IMG/VR virus record: IMGVR_UViG_3300032287_004484
Location: 124,001 to 188,000 of that record
Reading direction: 5' to 3' (one strand)
Length of the DNA stretch: 64,000 bases
Source of the DNA: a virus
The notes beneath the pieces were generated by a model that ran no database searches, was not told the DNA's origin, and saw only the letters and a list, made by a program, of their open reading frames with translations. A program made the position numbers and the translations under genes. This document shows, piece after piece, positions 15,787-24,036 of this stretch (its first letter is position 1; each line of letters starts with the position of its first letter).

Positions 15787-16835
15787 GATTTGACAATTTA
15801 TATGACGCATCATCAGCAAAAGCATCTTCTTTAAAAATAGAAGACGATTATAGAAGAAAATTTCTTCCTGTTTCTAATCTTTTTTCATTTGACCCAACAG
15901 CTAATATTAACTTACAAAGAAAACTGTTAAATAGTGAAGTTAAAACTATTTTAAATAAAAAGAAAAAAGAATTAAAAAAATGGAAATCACCTCCTCTTGG
16001 AATGAATTTAAAGGTTCATTCTCATAGACTTTATACGCAATTATATGATTTTTATCCAGAAAGCGGAATGTTAGTTGTTCCTTATGAAATTATTATTTAT
16101 GATACAAACAGCGGGATAGAATTTAAAATTCAAGAAAAATATCCAGATTTAGTACAATGGAATCTTCAATTGATGAGTATTGAAGCTCTTAAAAGATATT
16201 ATGGAATGATTAAAGAATTATTAGGCGGATTAAATAAAGAGGATTTTAAAGATATTCTTTTTCATTTTTTTGATAATCGCTATTTCTTTCCAAATAAATC
16301 TTTTAAACCATGGATTTGGTATGATGTAAGAACTTTAGATATAAAACCTTTTCCAATTAAAGGTGTTCAAGATTATCCTGGAATTATAGTTAAGGGTTAT
16401 ATGTTTTTTTGGGGAGACCTTTGGTTAGAAAAATATATTCGAGACAGTTTAATTGAAAAAGAATCTGGATTTGGTTTTAGAAATTTTTTAATAAGTCCTT
16501 ATAATATACCTCCTATATTTTTTACTTATCCTAATAAAACTTTAGTTACTGATTGGATGTTAGAAAAGATTGGTAATTTAATTAAAGAAGAAGATAATAT
16601 AGTATCTAATATTTTTAAAACTCAATTAGGTGTTAATACTTTTAAAGATATTAAAATTAGTGTTAGTAAAGTTGGCATTAAAGATATAAAGATAACTTTT
16701 GAAGATGTTTTTTATCTTCCGAATGAAAAAAATTGGGGAACTAAAACTCAGACAAAATTAAAAGATTTTTCTAAATATTTACCTAATAAAAAAATAAATA
16801 TAAAAATGACAAGGAACCATGGAAGAGTTATTTGA
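15783..16835 (+). CDS. Hypothetical protein, possible structural or assembly protein
   Basis: About 350 residues from the ATG at 15783, chosen because it overlaps the preceding stop as ATGA and has AGAGG upstream; an in-frame ATG 12 bases earlier is less likely. The N-terminal region is basic and helical (KKKKELKKWKSPPLG), and the middle is rich in Trp, Tyr and Phe ('SFKPWIWYDVRTLDIKPFPIK'). No signal peptide or catalytic motif. It is followed by the repeat protein at 16819 with a 17-nt overlap. Aromatic-rich proteins of this size are common in phage tails and baseplates, but there is no recognisable homology. Confidence 0.6.
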   Translation: MRFDNLYDASSAKASSLKIEDDYRRKFLPVSNLFSFDPTANINLQRKLLNSEVKTILNKKKKELKKWKSPPLGMNLKVHSHRLYTQLYDFYPESGMLVVPYEIIIYDTNSGIEFKIQEKYPDLVQWNLQLMSIEALKRYYGMIKELLGGLNKEDFKDILFHFFDNRYFFPNKSFKPWIWYDVRTLDIKPFPIKGVQDYPGIIVKGYMFFWGDLWLEKYIRDSLIEKESGFGFRNFLISPYNIPPIFFTYPNKTLVTDWMLEKIGNLIKEEDNIVSNIFKTQLGVNTFKDIKISVSKVGIKDIKITFEDVFYLPNEKNWGTKTQTKLKDFSKYLPNKKINIKMTRNHGRVI

Positions 16836-18141
16836 ATCAAGAATAAAAGTCACTATTCATAATAAAACATATAATTTTACTTTTCCTGACTTATCAGAAG
16901 TGAATGGAAGAATTATTTTTGTAAATAATGTTAAAAAAGAATTAAGAGAGTATTTTTTTAAAGGATATGAAGATAATAGATCAGGAAAATCAAAACCTAA
17001 TTCTTTTACAAGTAGAGTTTCTGAGGCTGATTTATTTATGAAAAGAAAATTATCCTCTATGTTAGAAGAGATTTATGATGCTGGTTATAAAAAATACGAT
17101 TTAGATAAAGAAAAAGAATATAAAGTTGAAGATTTAGATATAGAGGATCCAAAATTAGAATCTAACATTAAAATATTAGCAAGTCAAAGTTTTTCTGATG
17201 GGATGAACGATGCTAAAAATTCATCTTATAAAAAAACTAAAATTAATATACCTAATGAATTATTTTTTATTAAAGATAAATTAAATGATATTTTAATTAA
17301 AGCTTATAATGATGGATATGATGAAGGTATCAAATTTATTAATCAAAAATATAAAATTGATATTCCAAAAATTAATAATTCATATATTCAAGAAAAAATT
17401 AAAATAGAAATTGATTCTGCTTTTGCTACTGGTAAAAAAGATTTTGACGATAATAAACCAGAAAATTTAAATTACGAACCTAATTTAAATTTTATTAAGG
17501 ATTCTGTTTTAAAAAATCAGGTTTTAGATACTGTTAAAAAAGCATACGCTGACGGATATCAGGATTATCTTAATAAGGCAGAAAAAAAACTATTAGAAAA
17601 ACAAAAAGAAAATGAAATTAGAACTAAAGAAGAAAAAGAATTATTTTATCTTATAAAAAAATATGGAAAAATTTTACAAAATAAATTTGTTAGCGCTCTT
17701 TATCAATATGTAATTAAAAGTAATGAACTTAAAGATTTAGGTGATTATAATTTTATTAATATTAAAAGTGAAGACCAAAATTTATTAGACCAAGTTAAAA
17801 AAATAGTTACATCTGCTTTTACTAAAGGTAAAGAAGATGCTATGAATGGAAGAAGAAAGAGGTTTCCAATTTTTAGTATGCCTTATAAAATAAAAGATGA
17901 TCTTATTCAAAATGAAGTTGTTAATTTAGTTAATAAAGCATACGATGATGGATATAATCTTGTAATGGATGAAATACATAAAAACTTAACTTCTGAAATT
18001 AATAAAAATCCAGAAATTAAAAGATTAGAAGAATTATTAGAAAAATTTAAAAAATATAAACCGATTAAAAAAATATCTAATCTTCCAGATCGTTATGTTA
18101 ATCAAATGATTTATTCGGTGGAAGTTCCTAGTGAATCTTGA
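16819..18141 (+). CDS. Helical repeat protein with AYxDGY-type units
   Basis: A 440-residue, Lys/Glu-rich protein made of four diverged units of roughly 75-100 residues. Each unit has a first helix with F/A-x-x-G-x-x-D (FKGYEDNRSG, FSDGMNDAKN, FATGKKDFDDN, FTKGKEDAMNG), a proline-containing linker and a second helix ending AY-x-DGY or YDAGY (near residues 90, 168, 252 and 376). No transmembrane segment. The repeats suggest a filamentous or scaffolding role, or a metal-binding one through the D-x-x-D-G-Y acidic residues. SD AAGGA directly precedes the ATG. No family recognised. Confidence 0.65.
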   Translation: MEELFESRIKVTIHNKTYNFTFPDLSEVNGRIIFVNNVKKELREYFFKGYEDNRSGKSKPNSFTSRVSEADLFMKRKLSSMLEEIYDAGYKKYDLDKEKEYKVEDLDIEDPKLESNIKILASQSFSDGMNDAKNSSYKKTKINIPNELFFIKDKLNDILIKAYNDGYDEGIKFINQKYKIDIPKINNSYIQEKIKIEIDSAFATGKKDFDDNKPENLNYEPNLNFIKDSVLKNQVLDTVKKAYADGYQDYLNKAEKKLLEKQKENEIRTKEEKELFYLIKKYGKILQNKFVSALYQYVIKSNELKDLGDYNFINIKSEDQNLLDQVKKIVTSAFTKGKEDAMNGRRKRFPIFSMPYKIKDDLIQNEVVNLVNKAYDDGYNLVMDEIHKNLTSEINKNPEIKRLEELLEKFKKYKPIKKISNLPDRYVNQMIYSVEVPSES

Positions 18142-18547
18142 CGAAATAGTCAAAACAGATCTTTCATCTATTACTTATAGATCAGTTCGTGAAAGAAGAA
18201 AAGACTTTAGAAGGAAAACTCCTAATACAGTTTTTTTATTTAAAGATAAAAATATTTTACACTACTCTTCTCCATCAACTAAAAACAGAAATAAAACTTA
18301 TAAAATATTAGTTAAAAAAGATAAGAATAATGATATATTTTTTCATTGTACTTGTAGTGCTTTTAATATGCAAGGATTTGCTTATCGAGCTCACTCTTTG
18401 GGTTGTGGAATAAAAAAAGAAACTAGAAGAGATTATAGATGGAGAAAATATCACGGTAAAAACACTGTTCTATGTAAACATCTATGGATTCTATTTCATA
18501 AAGATATAAAAAAATTAAAAAATAATCTTGAAAGAATCAAAAAATAA
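18131..18547 (+). CDS. SWIM-type zinc-finger protein
   Basis: About 138 residues from a GTG start that overlaps the previous stop by 11 nt. The C-terminal half has the SWIM metal pattern C-x-C...C-x-H: C73-T-C75 in 'FFHCTCSAF' and C115-K-H117 in 'TVLCKHLW', with a long basic insertion between (KKETRRDYRWRKYHGK). The N-terminal part is very basic (SVRERRKDFRRKT). SWIM domains bind DNA or protein partners. A DNA-binding role in packaging or recombination fits, but this is inference. A TTG start in the same frame further in cannot be excluded. Confidence 0.65.
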   Translation: MNLDEIVKTDLSSITYRSVRERRKDFRRKTPNTVFLFKDKNILHYSSPSTKNRNKTYKILVKKDKNNDIFFHCTCSAFNMQGFAYRAHSLGCGIKKETRRDYRWRKYHGKNTVLCKHLWILFHKDIKKLKNNLERIKK

Positions 18548-18575
18548 TATATTATCTCCACCCATGGAAAACAAA

Positions 18576-18884
18576 ATGAGTAAATTTAGAGATTATTTAG
18601 AAAAAATTAAAGTTGATTATAATTTAAATGATGTTGTAATTTCAGAGGCAAAAAAGAAAAAAAAGAAAAAAATGAAGCCAACTGAAAAATTAGAACCTGG
18701 CGATGTACTATATAAAGGTACAGGTACTTCTGCTGATAAGTTAGGTGTTGGTAAGGCTGCATATAGAAAATATTTTTTAAATATAAAAAATGGATTATTA
18801 GCTTCTGGAAAAAATGCTGGTAGTGCTATTGCTATTGCTTATTATTCTACTAATAAACATTTTAAAGACTTAGAAAAAAAATAA
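18576..18884 (+). CDS. Small tagged basic protein, candidate internal head protein
   Basis: About 102 residues from the ATG at 18576, chosen because GGAAAA sits about 7 bases before it and the N-terminus then reads MSKFRDYLEKIKVD, aligning with the other tagged proteins (F4, Y7, L8, I11). The E13 position is Val here, and the best protease site is I-S-E24|A25, followed by a run of lysines. The C-terminal 70 residues form a small domain ('GTGTSADKLGVGKAAYRKYF', 'SAIAIAYY') of unknown function. It lies between the SWIM protein and the 458-residue hypothetical. Confidence 0.6.
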   Translation: MSKFRDYLEKIKVDYNLNDVVISEAKKKKKKKMKPTEKLEPGDVLYKGTGTSADKLGVGKAAYRKYFLNIKNGLLASGKNAGSAIAIAYYSTNKHFKDLEKK

Positions 18885-18893
18885 TTTTATTGA

Positions 18894-20270
18894 ATGAAAG
18901 ATAAAAAAAACTTACAATCTAATTATCATTTCATTCAAAAACTATCTTTTTATTTTAGTCAAAAAACATCCTTTATTTCTTCTACTAATGGTCTAAATTG
19001 TAATGCTACTGATCCAAAAGAAATAATAAAACTTATAATTAATAAAGATAAGCAAATAAATTATGATTTGTTATTTAAAGATATTTTTTTAAATAATAAA
19101 AAAATAGATAAATACATTGATTATTACAAATTATCTAAAATTAGTTATCATGATAATTTAGAAGTAATACAAATTTTATTAAGAATATTATCTCAAAAAA
19201 GAATTAAAAAATTACTTATTAACGATTTCAAATTAATTAGAAGTCTTAACAGATATATTGTTGAATTTAAAAATATTTTTACAAAAATAAAAAAGATTGA
19301 TTTAATTACAAAAAATTATCCTAAGTTTTTAAAAGATAGCGGTAGTCAAGTTTTTAAAATAGAATACGATAATGGAGATATATTTTATTTTAAAAACATC
19401 AAGAAAAAAATTAAAAATGAAATATTAATTGATTCAACAATTAAAAATTCTGAGTTAAGACCGTGTCATTTAAATTTATCAGATACCTACAATAAACAGC
19501 AATTATATAGATTATTAAGATTTAAACTAAGAAAATTATCAAATCAAAAAATCTCAGAAATTTTATTAATCATTTTAGAATCAATAATTAAATTAGATAA
19601 AATTTCTGATAAAATCTATATACCTGAATTAAACGATAAATTAAAAGAAATATCAATTGAGGATCAGCGTTGTATTTTTAAAGATTTTGGAGAAATTATA
19701 AGTGCTTTTAATTATTGTCAAAATGATAAGGTTTCTTTTACGACGTATAATGAAAAAGTAGTTGATTTTATAATTCACAAAGAAAATAAAAAAGAATTAT
19801 ATTCCTGTAAATACACGAAAAATAATAGTTCTAAATCATCTTTAAGTTATATTTTAGATTACATGAAAACTTTACAATTAGATGATGAAGAAAAAAAATT
19901 ATACGATTTATTATCTATTGTTGTTGAATCTAAAGGTTCTCTTAATTCTTTTAATAATTTATCAAATTTTTTAAACATTAAAGAGTCTAGTGATATAGAA
20001 TTCTTTAATCTTCCAATAAAAGATCAAAGAAATGGAAGATTAATTTATATCTATTCGAGGAATTGTAAAAAGATTTTAAATAATTCATTTTATAAAAATC
20101 TTTTAAACAGAATATTAAACAAATTGGATATTAACCAAATAACTATTAATTATGACAGAAATAATTTTATATCTTTTGATAATAATCATTTTAGCGAGAG
20201 TTCATTCATCTTTGAATCATCAGTAAGTGTAAATAAATATAATTCTAAATTATGTTTTAAAATGGAATAA
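18894..20270 (+). CDS. Large hypothetical protein
   Basis: 458 residues, strongly Lys/Ile/Asn-rich and mostly helical, with a beta-containing part near residues 155-170 ('FKIEYDNGDIFYFKNIKKK'). No membrane segment, signal peptide or catalytic motif was found. The gene starts 9 bases after the tagged protein and ends 3 bases before the VRR-NUC gene, so it belongs to the same block. Function unknown. Confidence 0.6.
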   Translation: MKDKKNLQSNYHFIQKLSFYFSQKTSFISSTNGLNCNATDPKEIIKLIINKDKQINYDLLFKDIFLNNKKIDKYIDYYKLSKISYHDNLEVIQILLRILSQKRIKKLLINDFKLIRSLNRYIVEFKNIFTKIKKIDLITKNYPKFLKDSGSQVFKIEYDNGDIFYFKNIKKKIKNEILIDSTIKNSELRPCHLNLSDTYNKQQLYRLLRFKLRKLSNQKISEILLIILESIIKLDKISDKIYIPELNDKLKEISIEDQRCIFKDFGEIISAFNYCQNDKVSFTTYNEKVVDFIIHKENKKELYSCKYTKNNSSKSSLSYILDYMKTLQLDDEEKKLYDLLSIVVESKGSLNSFNNLSNFLNIKESSDIEFFNLPIKDQRNGRLIYIYSRNCKKILNNSFYKNLLNRILNKLDINQITINYDRNNFISFDNNHFSESSFIFESSVSVNKYNSKLCFKME

Positions 20271-20273
20271 AAA

Positions 20274-20720
20274 ATGGAAGATTTATACGAAGAGTTAGAA
20301 GAACTAAATTCTATCAAAAAGAAAAAAAAGAAACCGCGTGAAAAAAGGGTTCTTGAAGAAGATGAACAATTTAATGTTATCAGATATTTAAGAGATAAAC
20401 ATCCTGACGTTCTTTTTAGAGTTTCTATTGATGGAGTAAGATTACCTATTGGCATTTTAATGAAAATTAAAAAAAGCGGTGGTCTTCAAAAAGGATTACC
20501 AGATATTGAGATCTTTCATCCAAATAATGGTTATCATGGTCTTTTTATTGAAATGAAAAAGACTGGAAGAAAACTTAAAAAGAAAAATGGTGATTGGGTT
20601 GATGAGAAAATAGAACTACAGGCTTTAACAATTCAAAAATTAAATTCACTTGGATATTTAGCAGCTTTTGCTGATGGAGAAAAAGACGCAATTAAAATAA
20701 TTGATGATTATTTTAAGTAA
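20274..20720 (+). CDS. VRR-NUC domain nuclease
   Basis: A 148-residue PD-(D/E)xK-type nuclease of the VRR-NUC family. It has 'EEDEQFNVIRYL' (first acidic helix, residues 28-39), 'GGLQKGLPDIEIFHP' (catalytic G-L-P-D, D77) and 'GLFIEMKKTGRK' (E93-x-K95), followed by 'LTIQKLNSLGYLAAFADG'. The N-terminus is lysine-rich. Phage VRR-NUC proteins are often stand-alone structure-specific endonucleases for branched DNA, such as recombination or packaging intermediates. It closes the rightward block and overlaps the convergent neighbour by 8 nt. Confidence 0.85.
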   Translation: MEDLYEELEELNSIKKKKKKPREKRVLEEDEQFNVIRYLRDKHPDVLFRVSIDGVRLPIGILMKIKKSGGLQKGLPDIEIFHPNNGYHGLFIEMKKTGRKLKKKNGDWVDEKIELQALTIQKLNSLGYLAAFADGEKDAIKIIDDYFK

Positions 20721-22041
20721 TTTCTTTTTTTAACATTTTAATAAAATTATCTTGCCTTATATTTTTAATAAAATTTCCAATTCTATTTAAAGAATAATCG
20801 ATTTTAGGTAATTTATATTCTATATCGTTTGTTTTTGTTTTTAAAATTGATGATGTTGCATAAATGGATCTTGAAATTAAATTAGTTAATTTCTCTGAAT
20901 CTTGCTGATTTAATTCAAATATTTTTTGATCGTCTTTAAAATTAGTAAATATTTTTAAAAAAACTGGATAATCTTTGAAATGTTCTTTAAAATCTTTAAA
21001 AGTAGTATTTTCATTAAAAGTGTCAGAACTCTTTAGTAAATCAATAAAATCTCGTTTATAATCTTTTGTATAAAATCTATTTTCCATTTTATTTAATGCC
21101 AAATATAAAGGTTTTATTATATAATTAATTTCTTTATCTTTTATTTTAACATTGTTTTTTATTTTTAAAATAATATATTTTATTTCTTTTTCAGAAAAAC
21201 CTTCAAAGTCATTATATAATATAATTTCTTTTATTTTTTCTTTTATTTTTTTTTCAAAATTATTATCATCTTTAAAGATTTCATTTATTTCAAGAATAGA
21301 AAAATCTACATTATTTATAATAAAATTATCTATTTTAAAATCAAAATTATAGTGATTACCTAATAAAGCATATAGTTCTCTTAAAATTTCTTCTGGAGAA
21401 TATGTTTTAGCATCTTTAGAATTATTTTTACTATCTTTATCACTTTTTAATGGCATATATAGTAATTTGCTTTCTTTATCTTTTGCTTGAAATTTATAAA
21501 TATCTTTATTATCTAAAATTGTATGTAAATTAAAATCATGTAAAAAAGTTAATAAACCGTTACTTACATTATCTTTATTAATAACTAAAGAAAATAATTC
21601 ATGGTTAGAATTTTCATTATAAATAGAAAATGATATTTTTCTTAAAATTTGATAATTAATTAAATTAATAAAATCATTAGAATTTATTTTTTCTTTATTA
21701 TTTTCGTATATTTTTTTAAATTTTTCAACTAAAATATATTTTAGATCTTTTAAAGTAATTTCATTTAAAAAATATTTATCAAAATCTGAAACGTCAAAGA
21801 TTAGTGATAATTTATTATTATCATTAAAATAATTAATAATGGGATTATTTATTTTTATGTAAAAATCCGTATGTTTTTCTTTATATATTTCTTTTAATAT
21901 TTCATTAATATAATCAACAGATTTTTTAAATATTTCTATAACCTGTATAGGTGTTTTATCACTTATATTAAAATTATATTTAACGTTTTGATATGAACCT
22001 ATTCCTTCAATAATTATTGAAAGATTTTTTATAAATTTCAT
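20713..22041 (-). CDS. Large hypothetical protein
   Basis: 442 residues, very rich in Asn, Lys, Ile and Asp and largely helical after an N-terminal beta segment ('NLSIIIEGIGSYQNVKYNFNI'). No catalytic, membrane or signal features. It is convergent with the VRR-NUC gene. Its 5' flank has only a short AT-rich spacer without a clear SD. Confidence 0.55.
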   Translation of the reverse strand: MKFIKNLSIIIEGIGSYQNVKYNFNISDKTPIQVIEIFKKSVDYINEILKEIYKEKHTDFYIKINNPIINYFNDNNKLSLIFDVSDFDKYFLNEITLKDLKYILVEKFKKIYENNKEKINSNDFINLINYQILRKISFSIYNENSNHELFSLVINKDNVSNGLLTFLHDFNLHTILDNKDIYKFQAKDKESKLLYMPLKSDKDSKNNSKDAKTYSPEEILRELYALLGNHYNFDFKIDNFIINNVDFSILEINEIFKDDNNFEKKIKEKIKEIILYNDFEGFSEKEIKYIILKIKNNVKIKDKEINYIIKPLYLALNKMENRFYTKDYKRDFIDLLKSSDTFNENTTFKDFKEHFKDYPVFLKIFTNFKDDQKIFELNQQDSEKLTNLISRSIYATSSILKTKTNDIEYKLPKIDYSLNRIGNFIKNIRQDNFIKMLKKEIT

Positions 22042-22079
22042 ATTTTATTTTTATGATTTAAAATAATTAATTTTAAAAA

Positions 22080-22376
22080 TTAAATAGCATATTCTTCTAA
22101 TTGGTATTTTTTTATAAGATCAATAAATCTAGTGTTTCTTAATTGTAAATAAGATTCTTCTTTTATTTTTTTAAATTTTTCATTATCTAAAGGAATTTTA
22201 ATATCACTGTTAATATTTTGTCCATATTCACTAATAGAAACATAATCTGATTTGATTGGTGATCCACAAAATAATTTATCTGTTTTTGTATCTAATATTT
22301 TAATCGTATTAATTAATTGACGATTACCTTTTAAAGAAATCAACAAAATATACCTACTAATTGCATTTATTTTCAT
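22080..22376 (-). CDS. Hypothetical protein
   Basis: A 98-residue soluble protein ('ISRYILLISLKGNRQLINTI' at the N-terminus, a helical C-terminus). No family recognised. A perfect 16-bp palindrome starts 2 bases upstream of the ATG. Confidence 0.5.
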   Translation of the reverse strand: MKINAISRYILLISLKGNRQLINTIKILDTKTDKLFCGSPIKSDYVSISEYGQNINSDIKIPLDNEKFKKIKEESYLQLRNTRFIDLIKKYQLEEYAI

Positions 22377-22378
22377 AT

Positions 22379-22394
22379 ACTAATTATAATTAGT
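22379..22394. repeat. 16-bp perfect palindrome upstream of 22376
   Basis: ACTAATTATAATTAGT reads the same on both strands. It lies immediately before the start codon at 22376 on the minus strand, where it could be an operator or a small hairpin in the leader. In AT-rich sequence such palindromes also arise by chance. Confidence 0.3.
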
Positions 22395-22427
22395 AGTTTT
22401 TAAAATGTTTAAACCTATAAAATATTT

Positions 22428-22787
22428 TTAAACAAAAAATATCCAATTATGTTTTGGTCTATTATGTGTATAATAAAAATCTTTTTCGTGAAAATAAGCT
22501 TCTTTTTCAAATGGATTTTTATAATATGCCTCTAAATAAGGATTTTTAAAATTAAAACTTATTAATTCTTTAATTATGTTAATTAGCATAAAATAAACAT
22601 ATAAAAAATAAAATCCTATTATCAATAATTCTTTTTGCTGTTCAATATGAATTAATTCATGATTAACTATTATTTCAATTTCTGGATCTTTTTCTAAAGT
22701 TTTTAAAATAAAAATAAAAGGATATAAAGTTATACCGCTAGCAAAACCAAATGTAATGTACTTAACTAAATTTGTAAATATTATCAT
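22428..22787 (-). CDS. Membrane protein with HExxH zinc-peptidase motif
   Basis: A 119-residue protein with hydrophobic segments at about residues 10-30 and 54-74 around H43-E-L-I-H47 (VNHELIHIEQQKELL), with E94/E96 (NPFEKEAYFHE) as a possible third ligand. As I recall them, small bacterial membrane proteins, common in Bacteroidetes, share the order 'HExIHxxQQxELLxxGFYxxY...PFExEAY'. It could be an intramembrane or membrane-attached protease acting on host envelope or phage proteins. No clear SD. A TATAAATATA element at 22801-22810 is only 13 bases away. Confidence 0.6.
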   Translation of the reverse strand: MIIFTNLVKYITFGFASGITLYPFIFILKTLEKDPEIEIIVNHELIHIEQQKELLIIGFYFLYVYFMLINIIKELISFNFKNPYLEAYYKNPFEKEAYFHEKDFYYTHNRPKHNWIFFV

Positions 22788-22809
22788 ATATAAATATTTT
22801 TATATTTAT

Positions 22810-22836
22810 ACTATTATTTTTAATAAAAATAATAGT
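22810..22836. terminator. Perfect 12-bp AT-rich hairpin, possible terminator
   Basis: ACTATTATTTTT at 22810-22821 is followed by a 3-base loop and its exact complement at 22825-22836. It lies 39 bases downstream of the stop at 22875 (minus strand) and just before the next gene. Symmetric and AT-only apart from one C-G pair, so either strand could use it; there is no separate T-tract. Confidence 0.4.
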
Positions 22837-22874
22837 ATTTAATATCTTTTTTTAAAGCTTTTGATAAATTATCT

Positions 22875-23468
22875 CTAATTAATTAATTTTATAGTTATAA
22901 TGCAATCTTTATCGACACTAATTATAAAACCTTTATACTGCGTTTTTTTTATTTTATCAAATCTTTTTTGATTTTTATCGTTAAAATCGTCATATTTTAT
23001 TTTTGAAGAAAAATTTGATTCTACTAATTCTATAATATTTTTAAAAATTATTTTAAAATTTTTATTAATCATTGCTTGTCTATAAGATAAAGTTTTTTCA
23101 TATCCTTCTTTATCTTTAAAAAAATTAGGCGATTTTTTTACTATTATATTTGCGCCAAAAGTATTAAAAAACTCAACAAATTTTACTTGCTCTTCATCTC
23201 CTTTTATATACATTTCACCATCAGTTAAAAGATATAACGATTTTAAATCTATTCTTTTATATGAATTATCTTTTATTTTAATTTTTGTTCTTGCTGAAAC
23301 AAGCGATTTTTTTATGCCTATTTTTTCTCCTAAATCCTCAAGTTTTCCTACTACTTCTGCTCCTATTTCTTGAACTGCTGCTTTAGCAAGTCTATATCCT
23401 TTCCAAGCTTCATCATAATTTTGTTTTTCTTCTTGAATTATTTCTAAATAATCATAAAAATTTTTCAT
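22875..23468 (-). CDS. Tagged protein of unknown function, candidate internal head protein
   Basis: A 197-residue protein starting MKNFYDYLEIIQEEKQ (F4, Y7, L8, I11, E13). The first 42 nt are nearly identical (39 of 42) to the start of the gene at 24037, while the rest is unrelated. Residues 18-60 form a helical, Ala/Gly-rich stretch ('AWKGYRLAKAAVQEIGAEVV') and the C-terminus is alpha/beta ('GFIISVDKDCIITIKLIN'). No known family. AAGAGG and a CATAAATATA element precede it with late-promoter spacing, fitting synthesis during head assembly. Confidence 0.65.
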   Translation of the reverse strand: MKNFYDYLEIIQEEKQNYDEAWKGYRLAKAAVQEIGAEVVGKLEDLGEKIGIKKSLVSARTKIKIKDNSYKRIDLKSLYLLTDGEMYIKGDEEQVKFVEFFNTFGANIIVKKSPNFFKDKEGYEKTLSYRQAMINKNFKIIFKNIIELVESNFSSKIKYDDFNDKNQKRFDKIKKTQYKGFIISVDKDCIITIKLIN

Positions 23469-23489
23469 TTTTTTTATTTACCTCTTAAA

Positions 23490-23499
23490 TATATTTATG
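23490..23499 (-). promoter_or_regulatory. T4-late-like promoter element CATAAATATA
   Basis: Minus-strand CATAAATATA, 21 bases before the ATG at 23468, with AAGAGG between. Identical to the element upstream of the tagged gene at 6626. Confidence 0.5.
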
Positions 23500-23527
23500 T
23501 TATATTTTTTTTTCAATTTAGCAAATT

Positions 23528-23929
23528 TTAAAAAAATATATTATCCCATTCTTTAGGTAATAAGGATATATCTATTTTTCTAACTTTAATTGGTAAATTA
23601 TTTAATTTAGCTTTTTTTAATCTATGATGTCCATCTATAATTATTTTTTCTCCAGTAGAATCTTTAGTTATAATTATTATTGGATAATCTAAATCAGAAG
23701 CTTCTACTCTTAGTAAAGTATCTTCATCTGTTTTTTCACTATGAATAGAATTATATTTTTCAGACGGTTCTTCTATTATAGGAATGTTATTTTCTTTTAG
23801 TTTTTTTTGTATATCAGACATTGTAACTTGATTAATTTCATCTGACCAGTATTCATCTATAAGATTAGGATTTTTTATTAAAGATGTAGCATCATTAATA
23901 ATTTTTAAATATTCATATAGTTTAATCAC
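23528..23929 (-). CDS. ParB-like nuclease-fold protein with tag-like N-terminus
   Basis: About 133 residues from a GTG start. The N-terminus MIKLYEYLKIINDATS aligns with the tag (L4, Y7, L8, I11) but has Asp at position 13, so cleavage is uncertain. The C-terminal half is a ParB/Srx-like core: 'LLRVEASDLDYPIIIITKD', 'KIIIDGHHRLKKAK' (the DGHHR box of ParB-type NTPases and nucleases) and 'LPIKVRKI'. In phages such domains occur in DNA-binding or nuclease proteins. If packaged, it could act on host or phage DNA after injection. No good SD at the GTG. Confidence 0.65.
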   Translation of the reverse strand: MIKLYEYLKIINDATSLIKNPNLIDEYWSDEINQVTMSDIQKKLKENNIPIIEEPSEKYNSIHSEKTDEDTLLRVEASDLDYPIIIITKDSTGEKIIIDGHHRLKKAKLNNLPIKVRKIDISLLPKEWDNIFF

Positions 23930-24036
23930 ACTATATATTTAGTTGATAAAATAATTAATTGTGATTTATTTTAAAAATTTTTTGTGTATATTTATGTTTA
24001 TTATTATTAAAAATAAAAATAGAGGTACAAATTAAT

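Noticed and set aside
20186-20455. Minus-strand frame over the 5' end of the VRR-NUC gene
   Set aside because: It covers the end of one well-supported gene and the start of another and has no recognisable feature.
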